Below are positions 24,328 to 39,300 of a stretch of DNA of 64,000 nt, piece by piece. Position 1 is the first letter of the stretch; each line of letters starts with the position of its first letter. Position numbers and translations under genes: made by a program. The stretch covers positions 633,125-697,124 of the forward strand of contig VWZF01002969.1 of the NCBI GenBank assembly GCA_013396755.1, in the 5' to 3' direction. The stretch is from Sclerurus mexicanus (Eukaryota; Chordata; Aves; Passeriformes; Furnariidae). The notes beneath the pieces are model-generated. The model was not told the DNA's origin, did no database searches, and saw only the letters and a list, made by a program, of their open reading frames with translations.

Positions 24328-27300
24328 GTAAGTTTTAAGAAGCAAAGTTAAATTCTGTATGAACAAGGAGCAAATATTGCCCTCCACAAGTGCTGATATT
24401 AGTTACTGTGAGCTTTGAGCCTGAGCCTTGGAGTTGGGGATGGCAAAACTGCGTGTGGAACAGGACAGTGGTGGAGGAACAACAGAGGGGGATTGTAGGT
24501 AACTGGTGACTGAGGTACCTTTAAAATTTGATTATCTGACATTTATATATCAAAGAGCAGGGAACTGTCATCAGGAGCTGGGTCTTGCATCAGACAGGAT
24601 CTTGATCCTCAGCTGAAGGGGGTTTATGTTTCATCCAGGCTTAACAGTGTGCAAGGTTTGAGCATTATGTGTGTGGAGCTGGTGTGCCAGGGACTCGGTG
24701 TATTGCTGGGTCAGCTAATCTCGGCAAAGAGGGATGTACAAATAAATACAATATAAGGAATTCAAGATTGTTCTGAAGTGAAAGTGATTTGAAGGTCAGG
24801 AGCTTAAACAGGTGCAGAAGGGCAATGTTTTCTAGAAGCGAGCATGTGCTTACAGAAACAATCTTAAATCTGCTTTGGTGCAGAACTTGTTTTTTAAGAG
24901 CTGTTTCAGGGCAAGAGATGTTTGATTTGTCCTAAGGAAGGAGAGGGAAGCTGGAGGGAGCCCACAACTTCACCACATTTCTACTTTGGTAGACCAAAAT
25001 CAAACAAGAAGTTGGTGAAGTTTGCTAGACCTGATGTTTGAATAACAATTTGATGATAAAAAGCAAAACAGCAATAGGATTTACTTGAAATCAATTCTTT
25101 GTGATACTTAGGAGCAAAAATAACTATAAAATTACTCAGAAAGACAAACATTCCATAGCAATAAAAATAAATACAAAGTAAAATGGACAAGATAAGGATT
25201 CCTTATCAGGTATTTCTTGTGCTCAATCTTGTATACACTCAGGTTTTCATACAGTGCTCTGGCAGAGTAATTGGTCCTTCAGGATCTAGGAATACTACCC
25301 ACAGAATAGATTAAATAGGCCTTAATGCAAACCAAATTTGGGCCACCATTAGGTAGTAAAGATTCATTTTGTACAGGAGGTTTTACTTGTGGCACCTGGA
25401 GCAGCTCCTGGGCCAGTCTCTTGCCAGCTTGTGTGTGACTGCAGCAGCCCTGAGCCTGGCCTGAGCTGATGGGCCATGGCCCTGAGAGGAGCCTGAGTTT
25501 GTTTTTGAGGAGGGCAGGGACTGACTCATGGCTTACTCACTTTGTGGGGCTGAGCAGTGTCACAGTGAGAAAGAAGTGTGAATGATTAGGGCTTGGATGA
25601 TTTGTAGGGACTTTCTTACGTGACCAGTTTTTTTCTCCATGGGACATTGTATTTAATGTATTTATTTCCCACATAATGTAAGTAAAGGCAGGTGGGCTTT
25701 ATATCAGAGAATGTTAAGGAGAGGATGTGAAACATAATAAATACATTATTGGGCTCAGTATACTGCACAGTGATTTTTAAGAGATGGAACCCTTTTAGCT
25801 GAGACCCAAAAAAGGATATGCATTTTATGTACTGTATATTCTGAGTAGTTTTCCAAAGTTCAGTACCTTTAGGCAATTTAAGGGCTTTTAGAAGACATGC
25901 ATACAGGCTTCAGAGCTAGATGGGATCTAGTCCATCAAATTCAGAGCAATTGAAAAACAAAGAGGAATTGTGCCATCGACTTGTGTTTTATAGTTTCCCT
26001 GTAATTAAAAAAATTACCCCACAGATTGCAGTGTATGGAACCAGCCCCAGAAAAATCACTGATCATGAGCTGGTCTTTCCTTATGTCTCTAAAGCCAGAC
26101 TGGAATATATTACATGTAGATTTTTATTGTCTATGCAATCTATTGCGTTATGTATTTGAATTTCTTACACAGTAACTAGTACTGCACACGTCTCATGATT
26201 AGTGATGCTTCTACTCCAATTTAATTAAAGACAAATCTCCTAAAAGCAGTGATCAGGTGTTCAGCTGACTTCATAGTAATGAAATGGCTTAAAGCACTTG
26301 GAGAAGAACAAATTTTACAGATTTAGGTAATTCTCACACAGTCCTTTGAGAATTGTGCCCCCTTTTTGGAAATAAGGATAATAGAAATTAGGGAACTGCT
26401 CTGCTTTCTGCTTTGCACTTGACAATTTCAGGTAAAAACGTCCAGCTTCAGCAAGAATGCAATTTAACATCAGATCCCTTGTTGGAATCTAGAGTTCCAT
26501 GCCGTCTTTATAGGCTGAGTATTAAGAAAATGAGAACATGGAAAGTGGTTTTGGTATTTAGAGTAAATGAGTGTGACTTACAGAAATGGACGGTGGGGGT
26601 AATCTGTGGGATTGTACAGTTTTTCCTGGAGGGCTCAAGCAAATCAGGCAGCCAGAGCAGAGCAGGGCATTTGGACAGGACAAGTGCTGGGGAGAGACAG
26701 ACCATTCCCTGTCTCTGCCTCTGGTGGGGAGGGAGGAGAGCAGAGTGTCAGAGGGAATGTCAGGAAACTATAAATACACCGTGGCGTGACATTGGGTTGT
26801 AATCTGCTCCTTCCAATCTTTCAGTAGAAGGAGGTGGGTTTGAGCTGCCCTAACGTGACACAGTGATGGCTCACTGACTGTCTGCTACTTCTCTGCATCT
26901 CTCCTGGGCTCAGCACCATCAGGGGGGTGGTTCAGTTGCAGAATCAGCTAATGAATTGCTGGTGCTGATCCTTCCAATAACTTGTTTTGCTGCTTGATGT
27001 CAGATCAGAAGGGATTTGTTATCAGTAGCTGCTGGTTTAGCCTTTCTCACTGTAGCCCAGGCTTGTGTGCTGCATTTCCTTAAATCTGTATCAGTGCAGT
27101 ACGTTTCTAGATTGACCTTTTTATTGCTGTACATCCACGAAGTAAAAGTGAACTGGTGTAAGAGATTAAAGTGATGGATCTGGGTGGGTTTTTGCAAGAA
27201 AATTGCTGCAGGCATTGCTGTAGTGGGGTGGCCTCTCCCTGTCTCCTGTGAAGGGCTGGCAGATGGTGCAGTTGGAGCCTGTTCTCAGAAGCTGAAGGGG

Positions 27301-30300
27301 GAGTGAGCCTGTGCTCCACTGTGTCAAGTTGGGGTTTTACATTTATATTTAGGCTGTGATACCTTGAAAGAAGGGTATGAGAACGTAACTCCCAGGTAGA
27401 GGCTGGTTGGTTGGTTACATGCTAAAGTCCTGCTCCTGGATACCTCTGAATTGTGAGCACTTTGGGTGGTGAGGATCACAAACTATCCTGGTTCTGTTCC
27501 ATTACTTTTGTTCCTGATAGACAATGGATGACAGTGGTGTGAGGCTGTTTACTGCACCATGGAGTACAAAGGAATATTGTGTTTGGCAGATTGTATGCAA
27601 AATCTGCATGTCCTGAAGCCTGTCTTGTCTTGCATAATAAAGGGCTACCAGACAGTTGTATTGACCCTGTTTGGGATTGGGCTTATTTTTATCCATCAGT
27701 CTCTTTCTTCGCTGTCATGGCTAAATTTGGAAGTGTCATTGGAAGCTGCAGCTGAGCTTTTGAGGGCAGAATATGGAGATATGTATAGACAGGCTTTTCT
27801 TTCTCTTTTAGACACATGGACAAGAGAATGAAAATGAGCTAACACACTAGAAATTTGTGTCACTTTACTGTCTTTGTGGCTTTCACCTGAGTTTGAACAG
27901 TGTTTAGTCTTGAACTCTACTTGGTATTTTGGCTGTATATATCCTCAAATGCTTTAATTTTCTTATTTTATTAAAACATCCCAACCAAGAGGCGAAATTC
28001 CTTTTACCTCCTAAGCAGGAATACAGAAGCACAGCAAACATTTTTTTCCCCCAGCAAAAAACTAGGCTGTAAAGAAGCCAGAAGGGGAGTTTGCTTCTGT
28101 GTGTCATGGTGAGAATCAAGCAGGAACTTGTGCCAGGCCTGGATCAAGAACAGGAGTGAGGGAACAGGGGCTGTTGCGCTCACTGAATCGAGGACAGTGC
28201 CTGTTTCCTCTGCTGCTGCCAGCCCACTCCTGCCTGCAGAGCACAACTTGTGCCCTGGCAAATGTGGTTCATCTGCCACAGGCGCCTGATGTTACTGTTC
28301 CTCAGGCTCTGCAGCACTGATTGCTTGATTTTTGATGTGTACTAATTAAGAGGCACCTTCATTAAAACCAGAACTATATGAAAGCTATGGAAAGAATTCC
28401 ATTGACTTCTGAGGATGTTGCTGTATTTGTTGTATCTTATTTTCCTAATGTATAAACGTTGTTCTGTGAACAGAATTCATGGATTAGGTATGAATTTGTA
28501 TACTGCCTGTCACTTCTATTTTTTGAGAAGGATGCCTAAATTCTACAACCAGGGAGCGTAAAAGTTGGAAAGTGTTAAGCCATGCTTCTTATCTAGCTTA
28601 ATGAATGTAAGAACACTCCTGTCTCTGTCATGGCATATTTTCCCTATTTTAATATTACTTTTATAGAAAACCTCCCTAAACGTAACATGATTTTCATGGG
28701 CTGTAGAGGAAGACCTACCTTTTGTCAGAGCAGAGTAATTTTCCATGGTGAACCCAATGTCATAAATGTGTCATTTTATTGAGCAGAAGATATGTAACGT
28801 AAGTACCAACGTGAATATTCTGGTTCCTTGTATAACTAGTGAACAAGTACAAGATAACTGGGTATTTCAGAAATGTCTGGAATGTGGCTGTTAAGGAAAA
28901 GATAAACCCTCACTTAGCTGACACAGTTCTTGTTCAAAGTTTTTAGATGGTGTAGGGAAACAGAAGATCATGAGTCAGGAGAATTTTAAGGCCATATGAG
29001 TACTAAACCCAGAACTGTGTTGAGCATTACATTAGATGTCCTTTTTTCCTTAAAATATGTCCTCTGTCCTCTTGCTGTCAGTTTTGTGACAGGGAGAAGT
29101 ATAAAGTATGGGACTATCTGACTTGAATGAAAGAAACTGATGGAGATAGATGAGGAAGCAAATCATCCCTCAGTGTTATTTATGTAATGGCATGAAAACC
29201 ATGGGCCATAGAAAAAGCAGCTAACAACTCATATTTAGGGTTTGGTTTTATAATGTATTTGCTTCACCTCTTTTCTGCTCACCTGTGCTACCTCCTTGGA
29301 CAGAGACATAAACAGGATGCATGGCAATTATCAAGACTTTTGCAACCTTGGGGTGTAGGCTTCTGTTTTAAATATTTATGAGTTCAGTAAACGCAGTCTG
29401 CATTTCTGTAGCACACTCTCTGTGATGACACCAAGAGCAACATGCCTGTTGCTGCCGCAGACACAGCATGTTCCTGGAAGCTGATACAGGATGCATGTGC
29501 ATCCACACGATGTGTTCTTGCTGTTACCTTGGGCTGTTGTACCACTGACTGTAGGTATAAAGAAGTATTCACAAATTGCTCAAGCTAAGCCTGCCTTTGC
29601 ACATCAGCAGCTCACAGTAGAAGGGATTTGGCTTGATATTTTGACCTTAAACAGCAATCTAATGAAAGCTTCTTAAAGCCCTTTTCTGGTGAGCTTTGCA
29701 GTATTTACTTGCATGTCTTAGGCTGTTCTCTTCACTGAGATGCCTCAGTGCAGGTAAGAGTGGAGACCATTGAAGACCCACTTGGGAAAATACCTGTGTT
29801 CTGGAAGTGGGTATGTGTGGGACATAGAGGAAAACAATGAACAGTATTTGACTGTAAAAATCTGTTCTGTATTCCTTGGGGATGTGGGAAGTCCAGGATT
29901 TATGAAAGGGGAAACATGGGAGAGAGAGAGGATGTGGCAGAGGAACAAGAGGACAAGGCAGAAAAGGAAAAAACAGTGAAGGGAGAAAAATAGACAAAGG
30001 TGGGTGGAAGCCGCCTAAGAGAGGAGGCAAACTGGCAGAAACTGGGTGCTTACTTAGTGCTGCAGGTCTGTGGGGAAATTTGAGAACTGAGCTATTCAGC
30101 AAGGCCTCTTTTAGAGGCAAAGGTGTATTGAAGTGGTCAGCAAGCAGAGCAATCTGTCCACCTCTCAACCCTGCCTTGAGCAGAGTGGTCTGATGGTACC
30201 CCCTCCTCCAAGAGGAGACTGCATCAGGTCAACCCTTTTCTGTCTGGTTATACAGAACCCTGAAACAAGTGATCACTGAGTGGAAATTAAGCGTTACCAA

Positions 30301-33300
30301 ACAGAAAAGGGGGAGTAGAAGATAAGCATAGCTGGACTAGAACAGCAATGAAAGTGGCCGAAGAAATATGAGAGCAGTTATTTGTGTGGTTGTTGGTTCA
30401 CACAGCTTTAAATCCAGCAAGAACTGTACTGGAATTTTAACAGGCACTTGTCAGGGGGTTGTGATAGGAAGGAGGAATAAGGAGAGGGTAAAAACAATAT
30501 CCTGTGTTTTAAGTAGCACACAGTAGAGCTGGAATAGTCAACAGATGATGGAGAGTCTCTTAATCTTCTGAAAGAGAAGTAACAAAGGCATCTTGGGAGG
30601 CTTGTGCAAATACAGATAACAGGCAAGTTTAGCGTTGTTGCAAGAGACATGTAACCAATTTGCCTTTGTGCATACTTAATCCTGCATGTGCTGCCCATTA
30701 TGATGTAAATTGAAGTCTGTTCCTCTCTGACATACATTTGTAAGTGCCATGGGTGATTCTCCAGCTGCAAATGCATTGGTCTGAATTTGTAGGTCTTTCT
30801 TGGGGGGGGAGGAAATCCTTCAAAGCATTCCTTAGGAATGTGTTCATAATACACTAAAAATAAGGAACTTGGTCATAATTTTTCATACAGAACTCTGTAA
30901 ACTGCACTTTAGACAATTCTGCTAATGTTTCAGAGGCACAAAGGATCTTGGTATTGCTGGTATTCAGCTGTTCACCTCATTAAAAATGAATGATCATGGG
31001 CAAAGGGTATGGATTTATGAATTCAGTGTCTGGCGCCTTGGTAACCTCTAAACAATCCAAGTGATTATTTATTCTGTTATCAGGAAGATGGAAACTTGTG
31101 TGTAATCCCATTATCCAGATGCAGGGGAGGAGCTGCAATGCAGCTATGAAAGAAACTGTACAACCCTGGAAGCAAACAAACACAAAAAAAAGTTTCAAGT
31201 CGTGTCCCATCTAGTTTCTGTATTTCTCCATTCTCAGAATATCGGGTGGGGGGGGTTGTTTGTGCACATCCAGACAGCAAAACAATAAAACCCAGTAACA
31301 CAGAATTATGAAGTGGCTGGTTATGAGGATATGAAGCTTTACAGGTAGTGTTTTCAAAGTTCAAAATTATATCATGTATAGGTAGGGCTGGTTGCCCAAT
31401 GTTTTTTCATTAAGTGGTTTTAAGGCTTTCTTTTTAAATGACGGCTTACAGCTTTGTTGTCCTTTGCCTGAAATGTTCTCTATTAGGTGTCTGCTCTGTG
31501 ATTGTTCCCCTCCCAGCCCTGCACACACCCCCGCACCCAGAGCTTCAGCAACATGATTAAACTGCCAATGATATATAAAGGAAAACATGTAGGATTTACA
31601 GTGTTGAGGAAGATCCGTCAGTGCCATGCAGGGGGGACACGAGATATAAAACAATGTCTGTCTTTACCCATTTTTCTTAACACAAGTGAATTTTCATGGT
31701 AATTTTCCCCTTACCAAAAGAACTTTTATTTCTATTGCCACCATAGTTGTGTTTGGCTGCTGAAAACTGAGAGTGCTGCTGCTTTAGGCTGCAGATGCTG
31801 TTCTCTCATCTGTCAGGGTAAGGACTGGAGACGTTTTAGGATGCAGACACAGCTTTCAGCTGCTGTTTGGGGTCAGAGGGAGTATTTAGACTCTGCTCAG
31901 CCTCAGAATTTACTAAAGGTTGTCCTACAGTGTACAAAAAAACCCAAACTCAAACATATTATAAAGTCAATGTAATAAATATTCTCAGATTTACCTGTAT
32001 CCTGGTATATCCCACGTAAGAAAGTTCAGTAAAATCACATGTAAGTGATTTTCCCCCAAAAATGGCCTTTCAAAAACAGTGTGCAAAGCTAAGCAGTAAC
32101 AGCCAAACTCTCTTTCTAACTTTCCATTCAGAAATAATCACTGATTTCAGGTTCATAGCTTGCAAATGCTTCAAGCTAGTTAAGAATATTTTTCTCATTT
32201 AAAAAAAAAAAGTCATAATGTGGAAGTGTTTGTCTAAGCTGGGCAGTGGAAATTTGACCTTTCTGAATTCTCTTTCGATTATAAATTGGTCCCTGTTCTT
32301 CCCAAAAACATGAAGGTTGACAGTTTGACTCCAGAACATTTGGGTGCTACTGTTCTTAGGTGCTGTTGTGCTGTCTCTCCTGGCCCTGTATTTTTGCTTG
32401 TTATTTTTTTATTCTAGTACTGATTTTAATTATTTTTTTTATTATTTTTTTTTTCACTTTGAAGGAGCTCTACCACGTGCCAAATGGGATGTCTCCAGGG
32501 AAGCTCTCCCACGGGATGGTGTATGGGGTTGTGCACCGAACTGACAACAACCACAAGAGAGAAATGGTGGTTTATGGCTGGTCAGCTGACCAGCTGAAGG
32601 AGGAGATGAATTACATTAAAGAAGTGAGTTACACTTGCAGCTTCAGCATTTGGCAAACATCTTTTCCATATATTCACACACAGCTGCGAGCTTATAATGC
32701 TGCTGTCTGGCCCAGCACCTGAATGTGAACTGGGAATCTGCTCTGGAGCTGAAGGCTGGCCTTGTTTGCACTTGGACTGGGAAAAAAGCATGCTGGATAC
32801 CTGGGAACTGGGCAGTGCAGACTCAGGGCCTCTGGGCCAAGTGGTGCTTGGTAATGATTGCTGAGAGAGGATACTGTGTAAGCAGACACCTGGAAGGATA
32901 AACTCTTTCTCCTTTTTAACTCCTTTCCCCAAACACCCCAGTTTTGAAAAGGGTTCTAAATTAGGTGACATAGTAAAATCACTTGGGTGTATTTTGGGGC
33001 AGCCTTAAAATAGTCAGCCTAATAAGGATGTCTCTGTACTACTTTCTGTGTGCATGCTCCTTTATCATAATTGGCAGAAGCCCTCCTGAAAGGCAAAAAT
33101 GCATTTCTCCTGCTGCTTGAAATGTTTCTGTGCTTGAAACTCTCCTCTCTTTGCCTATCAGTCAGTCCTTGGCTCTCAGGCTTTGGCAGTAACAACCCAA
33201 TTACCCCAGGGCAAATAATTTGACCTCCTCTTTCCATCCACCCTCACCACCCATGGAGCTATTGGTCAGTGCTGATCAGGTTACACTGACTCAAGTGCCA

Positions 33301-36300
33301 ACTGAGTTGATATAAAGGGAGGAACACTGAGTCAAAGGAGCAGGGTAAGAGACTGTAATTATGTGTGCTCTTAACATCTGCCTGCTCTCTCCAGCTATCA
33401 GCACTTGCTTCTTTCCCTGATTACTCACAGTTTGTTAGCTCCCAGTGTTCACCACTCTCAGCTTAGGGATGTCAGGGTATGTCACTCCTGTACACAAGCT
33501 GCCTTGGCTGCCCTTTTCTTGCCTGGGTGGTTTCTCTGCCCTGCTGGGGTGGTGTCAGGGGACAGGTGAATTGTCACACAGCAGGGCCAGCTCTCCAGAC
33601 TGCACTGTTTCTGGTACCTGGTGCAGATTGCTTGGGCAGTCTCCCTGCCCTTTCTGCTCACAGCCAGCTCATGGCATGGAGGGACGTGTCAGACCAGGTG
33701 AACTGCATATCTTGCCTGTGTGTCCAGGGTACTGATCCTTGCAGGAGAAAGTGGGAAAGACTTGGGAAAAGACACACTGGCTCTTGCTCTCCAGTCTCCT
33801 GGGGAAGCCCTGTTCAGCTGTGCTCATTTGTGGACTTTGGCCTGCCAGATAAGTTTTGTTTTTAAAAGCAGAGTCTTAAATAAGAGTCCTCAGCTTGTGC
33901 CATGGATGTTCTGACTTAAATGCGCCAGAAATGGTGGGCCATGTCAGAGCTGCTGGTGCTCTCCTCTGCATCTGAGCAAATCCCCTCTTGTAGAAGGCCC
34001 TGCTAAAGCTTTCCCTCAGCCCAAGCCTGCGCAGGTGAGCCCAGGTAAGCTCAGTGCCCCAGGTTATCTGCAGGCAGCCTGATGGAGGGGAAGGGGGAAA
34101 GAGAGTTAGGATTACACAGCTGGAATGTAGACTGCAGGCACACATGATTGCAATGGCATGTCAGCCCCAGCTGGGAGCCAGCTTGGCTTTTTCATTTTTA
34201 AGGCACGGAATAATCTGCATCCATAGTTCTTAAAATCAAACTGACTTCTCTGTTCTTCAGGTTGGAAATCGTACAGGTAAATAAAAGTCTGAATTTAAAA
34301 GGGTTTATCTTCAAAGGATACTCAGGGAAAACTAACCACTTTCAAAAGTGTGAAGGTGTATTACATCTATGTGTGGATGTTTTTTTTCAGAGATAAAGCA
34401 ATATATGCTCAAATTAATTTTAATTCATTTTGTAATCAGGTTAGAATGACTTATGGATAATTTCATTGAAATTCATTTATTTAAATTATTAATTTACAAA
34501 TGTGTAAATGTCTACAGAAAAGTTTAGAATTACTCATAGAGACAGTTATTTGTATCATCCCTATGTAGGCAAGTTTTGGGACTTCTGTCTTGTTCTTAAG
34601 AGTAAATTGCTGTTATGCAGAGGTAGATTAATAATGGAAATTATGGAAAGTAACAGTGAAGAATAGGGAAAAAAATCGTGTCCTGGTATAAATAGTGTCA
34701 TCCACAAGTTTCATAAATGCATTTATTTTTCTGACACCAGGTGAGAGCAACTCTGGAAAAAGTGAGAAAGAAAATGTATGGTGAATATGATGAAATGAAA
34801 CGAAAAATACAGCAGCTTACAAATGAACTGAAAGTAAGTATCCATCGTTTTGTAAGGAAAACATTTGGGAATGGCTGTCCTGGTGCTATCCAGGAGCATT
34901 TCTTTTGCTTTAGAACAGAACTAGTTTTCCAAATCACTCCAGTTCATTGGTTTATGTGGTACCTGTAGTTTCCTTTCTTTATTTTTCCATCCAGGAAGGT
35001 AAAGCAGGACAGGGATGCTTTTGCATATGGAATTACCTGGAATGCCTGGAAATTAAAGAATGATCTTGGTAGCATTGTCTGTGTGTTGGTAATTAGTGGA
35101 GATGTATGTACCAGTAAGCTGCCAGGTGAATTTAATGAATAACATGCATAGGTAGGAGTCATGGGTAACTTGGTGTTTTAATGACTGTTGTTCAAGCACT
35201 AGAGTAAAAGTAGCAATATTGTGTAATATAAAACTGCTTGACAGTTGTAAAAAATTACTTACCCTTTGGCTCTTAATGGAACATTTCAGTGGTCATTTAG
35301 TGACCTCTCTTTGTTCTGACATGCTGCTTTAGCAATAAAAGCTGCTGCAGTCTGTAGAAGTATCCATGTTAAACTGCTGAGTTCTTTGGTCCAAAAATCT
35401 CCCTGAAAACTCGCTTTGTATTTATATTCAACATTGATTTTCACAGCCCTGGTTCAGATGAAGCTTTGGCAATTAAAACTATTGTGATTTCAAGGGACTG
35501 GGACTCGGCTTTGTGCCCTTCTGCCATCCTCATTTGGAGGCTGTCAGTTCCCTGCATGCTGGATTAGGTATAAAAATCAGAACCTGCTGTAAACTGGTAC
35601 TTCTATCCTGTGGCAATTAGTCTCAGAAAAAAAAAAAACCAAAAAAAAAAAAACCCTAAAGGAATGAAAAAAGTCAAATAGTCAGAATGCTTCTGACAAG
35701 ACTCCCTCTCCCACCCAGTGTGCATGTAGGTAAATGCTGATTCAGGTGCAGTTTTGTTGTCTTTGCTGCTGATCTTCACTGAATAGCACTGGTGATATCC
35801 TGCACTTCCAGATCCTCTGTCAGACCAGTAGAAATCCTGCTTGAGTCAGAAATTCTTTCTTAATTAAGGGTTTCTGACCAGCTCTGACAGAATATCTAGT
35901 TCTGCAGCAAATTAGCACCCCTGACACAAATGGCACATTGTGAGACATCCCTCCCCATTTTAATACTCTAAACTGCCTGAAAGGAACCACAAGGGTTGTT
36001 CTACCTAATAACATCAACTTTTTGTTTGGTTGATTATTTGGTGTTTCATTTTGGTTTGACATGACTGTCATCTTTCATCTATTTGGGAATCCTGTTTGAA
36101 ATCCTTCCTATACTCTTTGCTTCAGCTTTCAATCACTATGCCTTTGTTCCTATAAATTTCCAGGAAGACTTTTTGTTCATAAAGTTTGTTTGAAATTTGT
36201 ACTTCCAATATCCTGCCCTGAGCTTCTTCACACAACTTCTTATCTTATAACTTTCTTAATCCATCCAAAGCATTTCTACTTTTGTTTGTTTGTTTTCACA

Positions 36301-39300
36301 TGGGCACACATTAATATAAGGTTAACAGTACTTCCTTGGCTTCTACTTCCTATGCTGACCTAATCCGTGTATGGCTTGGTTAGTGAACACTCATTGTCCT
36401 CCGTATCAGTTCCTGGTGTTCTTATGTTTTTATCGAGAAACAAATCTGGTCCATCTAAGAATGTGAGTTGGGCTGGCCTCTGTTAGTAATATTTTTCCTC
36501 TTTATTATTGAACTGTTCATAATTACTTACACTGTTTGGGTTTTGGCCTCTTCTTGAATGAAGTCCTTTTGTGCCTTTCCTCCCCTTCAGTTTTTAAGCA
36601 TGTGTTTGTGTACATAACAGAAAATGACTAATTTTCACAAACAAAGCTCTCTGACTTCTCCTACCCGCTTTGTATTGTTTCATCCTGAAGTCTTGATGTT
36701 GCTTCTTTATGTACCTGATTAGTCAGTTCCTTCTTAATTAAGGCTTTTCTGCAGTTCACCCAAACCTTTCTAGATTTCCTTATTTCTTGCACTCTTCTGC
36801 TTTTCACTCTGTGACTTTTTACAATCTGCCCACTCCATGTATATAATCTTTCTGACTAGACAGCAGCCAAGTGTCCTCTTGTCCTTTCAGCTTACACAGT
36901 GATGGCAGACTAGCAATAAACATATATCCTTGTGCCTTATTTCTGTTAGTACTGTTGCATTCTGAGTTTTGTTTGCTTGTTTGGGAGGTGCAGGAATGCA
37001 CTTTGAGGCCTGTGTACTTTCAACATCCTAGTACTGTGAACATGAACGTTGGGGTCTTTCTCTTCTGTAGCTCCCTTTGAGAGAATAGGTAAGCTTGATC
37101 ATTATTCTATATAAAACTTTTGTTTTGTTTTTGTTTTTTGTTTGTGTTTTCCTGCTCAGGTGACAAATGCTCATCAGGAATCCTTAGAGACTCATGTGCG
37201 AGTGCAGGCTGCAGCCTTAGATAGCTTTAGCGAAATGAACAGCTCCTTGACATCAGCATCCATAGACTTGCAGGTACATCTCAATAGCTGTGGCACAGCT
37301 GCCTTTTCGGACATGGATTTAAAAGCATACATAAAACATGGGTGACAGGTATAGATTCTAACACTAAACAAGACCATAACGTACTGGCTTTGATATCTAA
37401 ACCAACTCATTTAGGAAATTAAGAAAAAAAAATGTTCCAACACCTGTGTTTATAAAAACCCATTAAAAATAGTGTACAGTGAATAAAATAAATACTGATA
37501 TGCAGCAGACTAATGCCACTAGTCACGTCTCTACAAATTGTCTAAGGTGAAAATGTGATCTGTTCTGTCGAGTGCAAAATGCTCCATCTCCTGGCTTGGT
37601 AACAGAAATGGAAGTGGCATGTTTGGATACTGAACACTTACCCTAAAGGCTTTTTATACCTGTGAAGGGAGGGAGGGACAAGGTGGAAATGAGTTTTCTT
37701 TTTTTAAAGATGTTCAAATTCCCATGTAACTGAGCTGAACAACTTAATGTTCCTGCTTTCTTGTAGGTCACAGGTTTTTTCAGTCTAATGCCTTTTATAT
37801 ATGTCACATGGCCCTTGGAGAGAAGAAGGGAAGATTATTCATACTGCAATGTATCCATGTTCCTTTCCTTTTTTATTTTCTTAATAGTGTTCCAGGACTT
37901 GATTTCACTGAACACGGTCCTCATGGAAATACCTTCTAGCAGCAACAAAAGCCATAATTTTAAATGTTAAAACTTGCGAAACTGTTCACACTGCATTAAT
38001 ACATCAGGAAGCTCTTTAAATGTGCTGTCTGTTTCATAATCTCTTGACTGTATTAGTTCATCAAATTATTTCTGATTTTTAATATGTGGTTTGCCTCTTT
38101 CTTCTAGAAAACTCTCGTGGATGTTACGTTGGAGAACACTGACATAAGGGAACAAATAAGGAATTTAAAGCATACACACGAGCAATCCATGGAAAAGCTG
38201 AGAGAGAAGCAAAAGCAGCTGGAAACAGCACAAATTGAAAACCAGTTACTGAAGTTAAAGGTGTGGTATATAAACTCCCCTAAAAATATTGCACAGTGAG
38301 GGCATTAGGAGTGTGTTAAAATAATTCCTTGGCCTTATTTGTAAAAAGGTTCTTCATTCTTCATGCCCTCCTCATTCCCCAGAGCTCACACAGTGCTGTG
38401 GATCAATACTGGTTTAATAACAGAGAATCTCAGCTGGTGACAGTCAGACTTTCCATAACACGGGGTGTAACACAAGATTAGGGATGTTGGCAGGTGAAAA
38501 TTCAAACCATTGCATCATTATTCTTGTCTATTTCTGCTGAGTGAAGAAATACTATAACCCTACACAGTGCTATATGAATTTCTTGGTGTTGAGTTTCTTT
38601 GGCACTGCACCATTTGTAACAGGTAATCTGTTAAGTCTTACGAGCATGTGGTCAGCAGGTATGTGCTGGAACAGCAAGCATCTTGGAAAGAGAATTAAGC
38701 TGTTTCTTTCAGAGAATTGCAAAGGAATAAAGCAAAAATTGCAAGGTTTTATATGCCAGAATACTTGACCACGTTCTCCCCTCATCTGCCAAATGTATTC
38801 CTTTAATCTCAAAAATACCCAAGCCCACCAGAAAGCCCAAACCAAACAACAAGAATACCACACCTTCTTCTGGAAACCTTCGTTGCTTTTAAAACTGCTC
38901 AAAGCAGACTGGTTTGGATATAGTACCACATCAGAATTTGTAGGATTTTGAAAAATTTGTGAATTTTTTGGTCAAATTTGTGAAATTAAGAGGACTGCTG
39001 CTTTATTCATGTTTAATTTCGTCCGAAGATGCTTCTTTTTGGCTGCCTAGTGACTTGCATTCATGCTTGAGGATGAATGGTTAAAAAAGAAAACATCGAC
39101 ATAAGTGCATTTCAACGTGCAATTCATGTTCTAGTTTCCTCTCATAGTGAAGCTTTACAGGGTATAAAAGTATCTGTATTTTGTACCTGCTGTTGTCAGC
39201 AGGAAATAAATAGAGGGGGAAACCAAATAAAAGGAGCAAAGGTGACGTAATTGAGATTTTAAAACAGAAATTTGGGCTTCAATATAATCTTAAGGACATG

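Noticed and set aside
29659..30168. 169-codon minus-strand frame rich in Pro, Leu and Phe
   Set aside because: It is the complement of a polypurine tract at about 29905-30000, with no recognisable domain.
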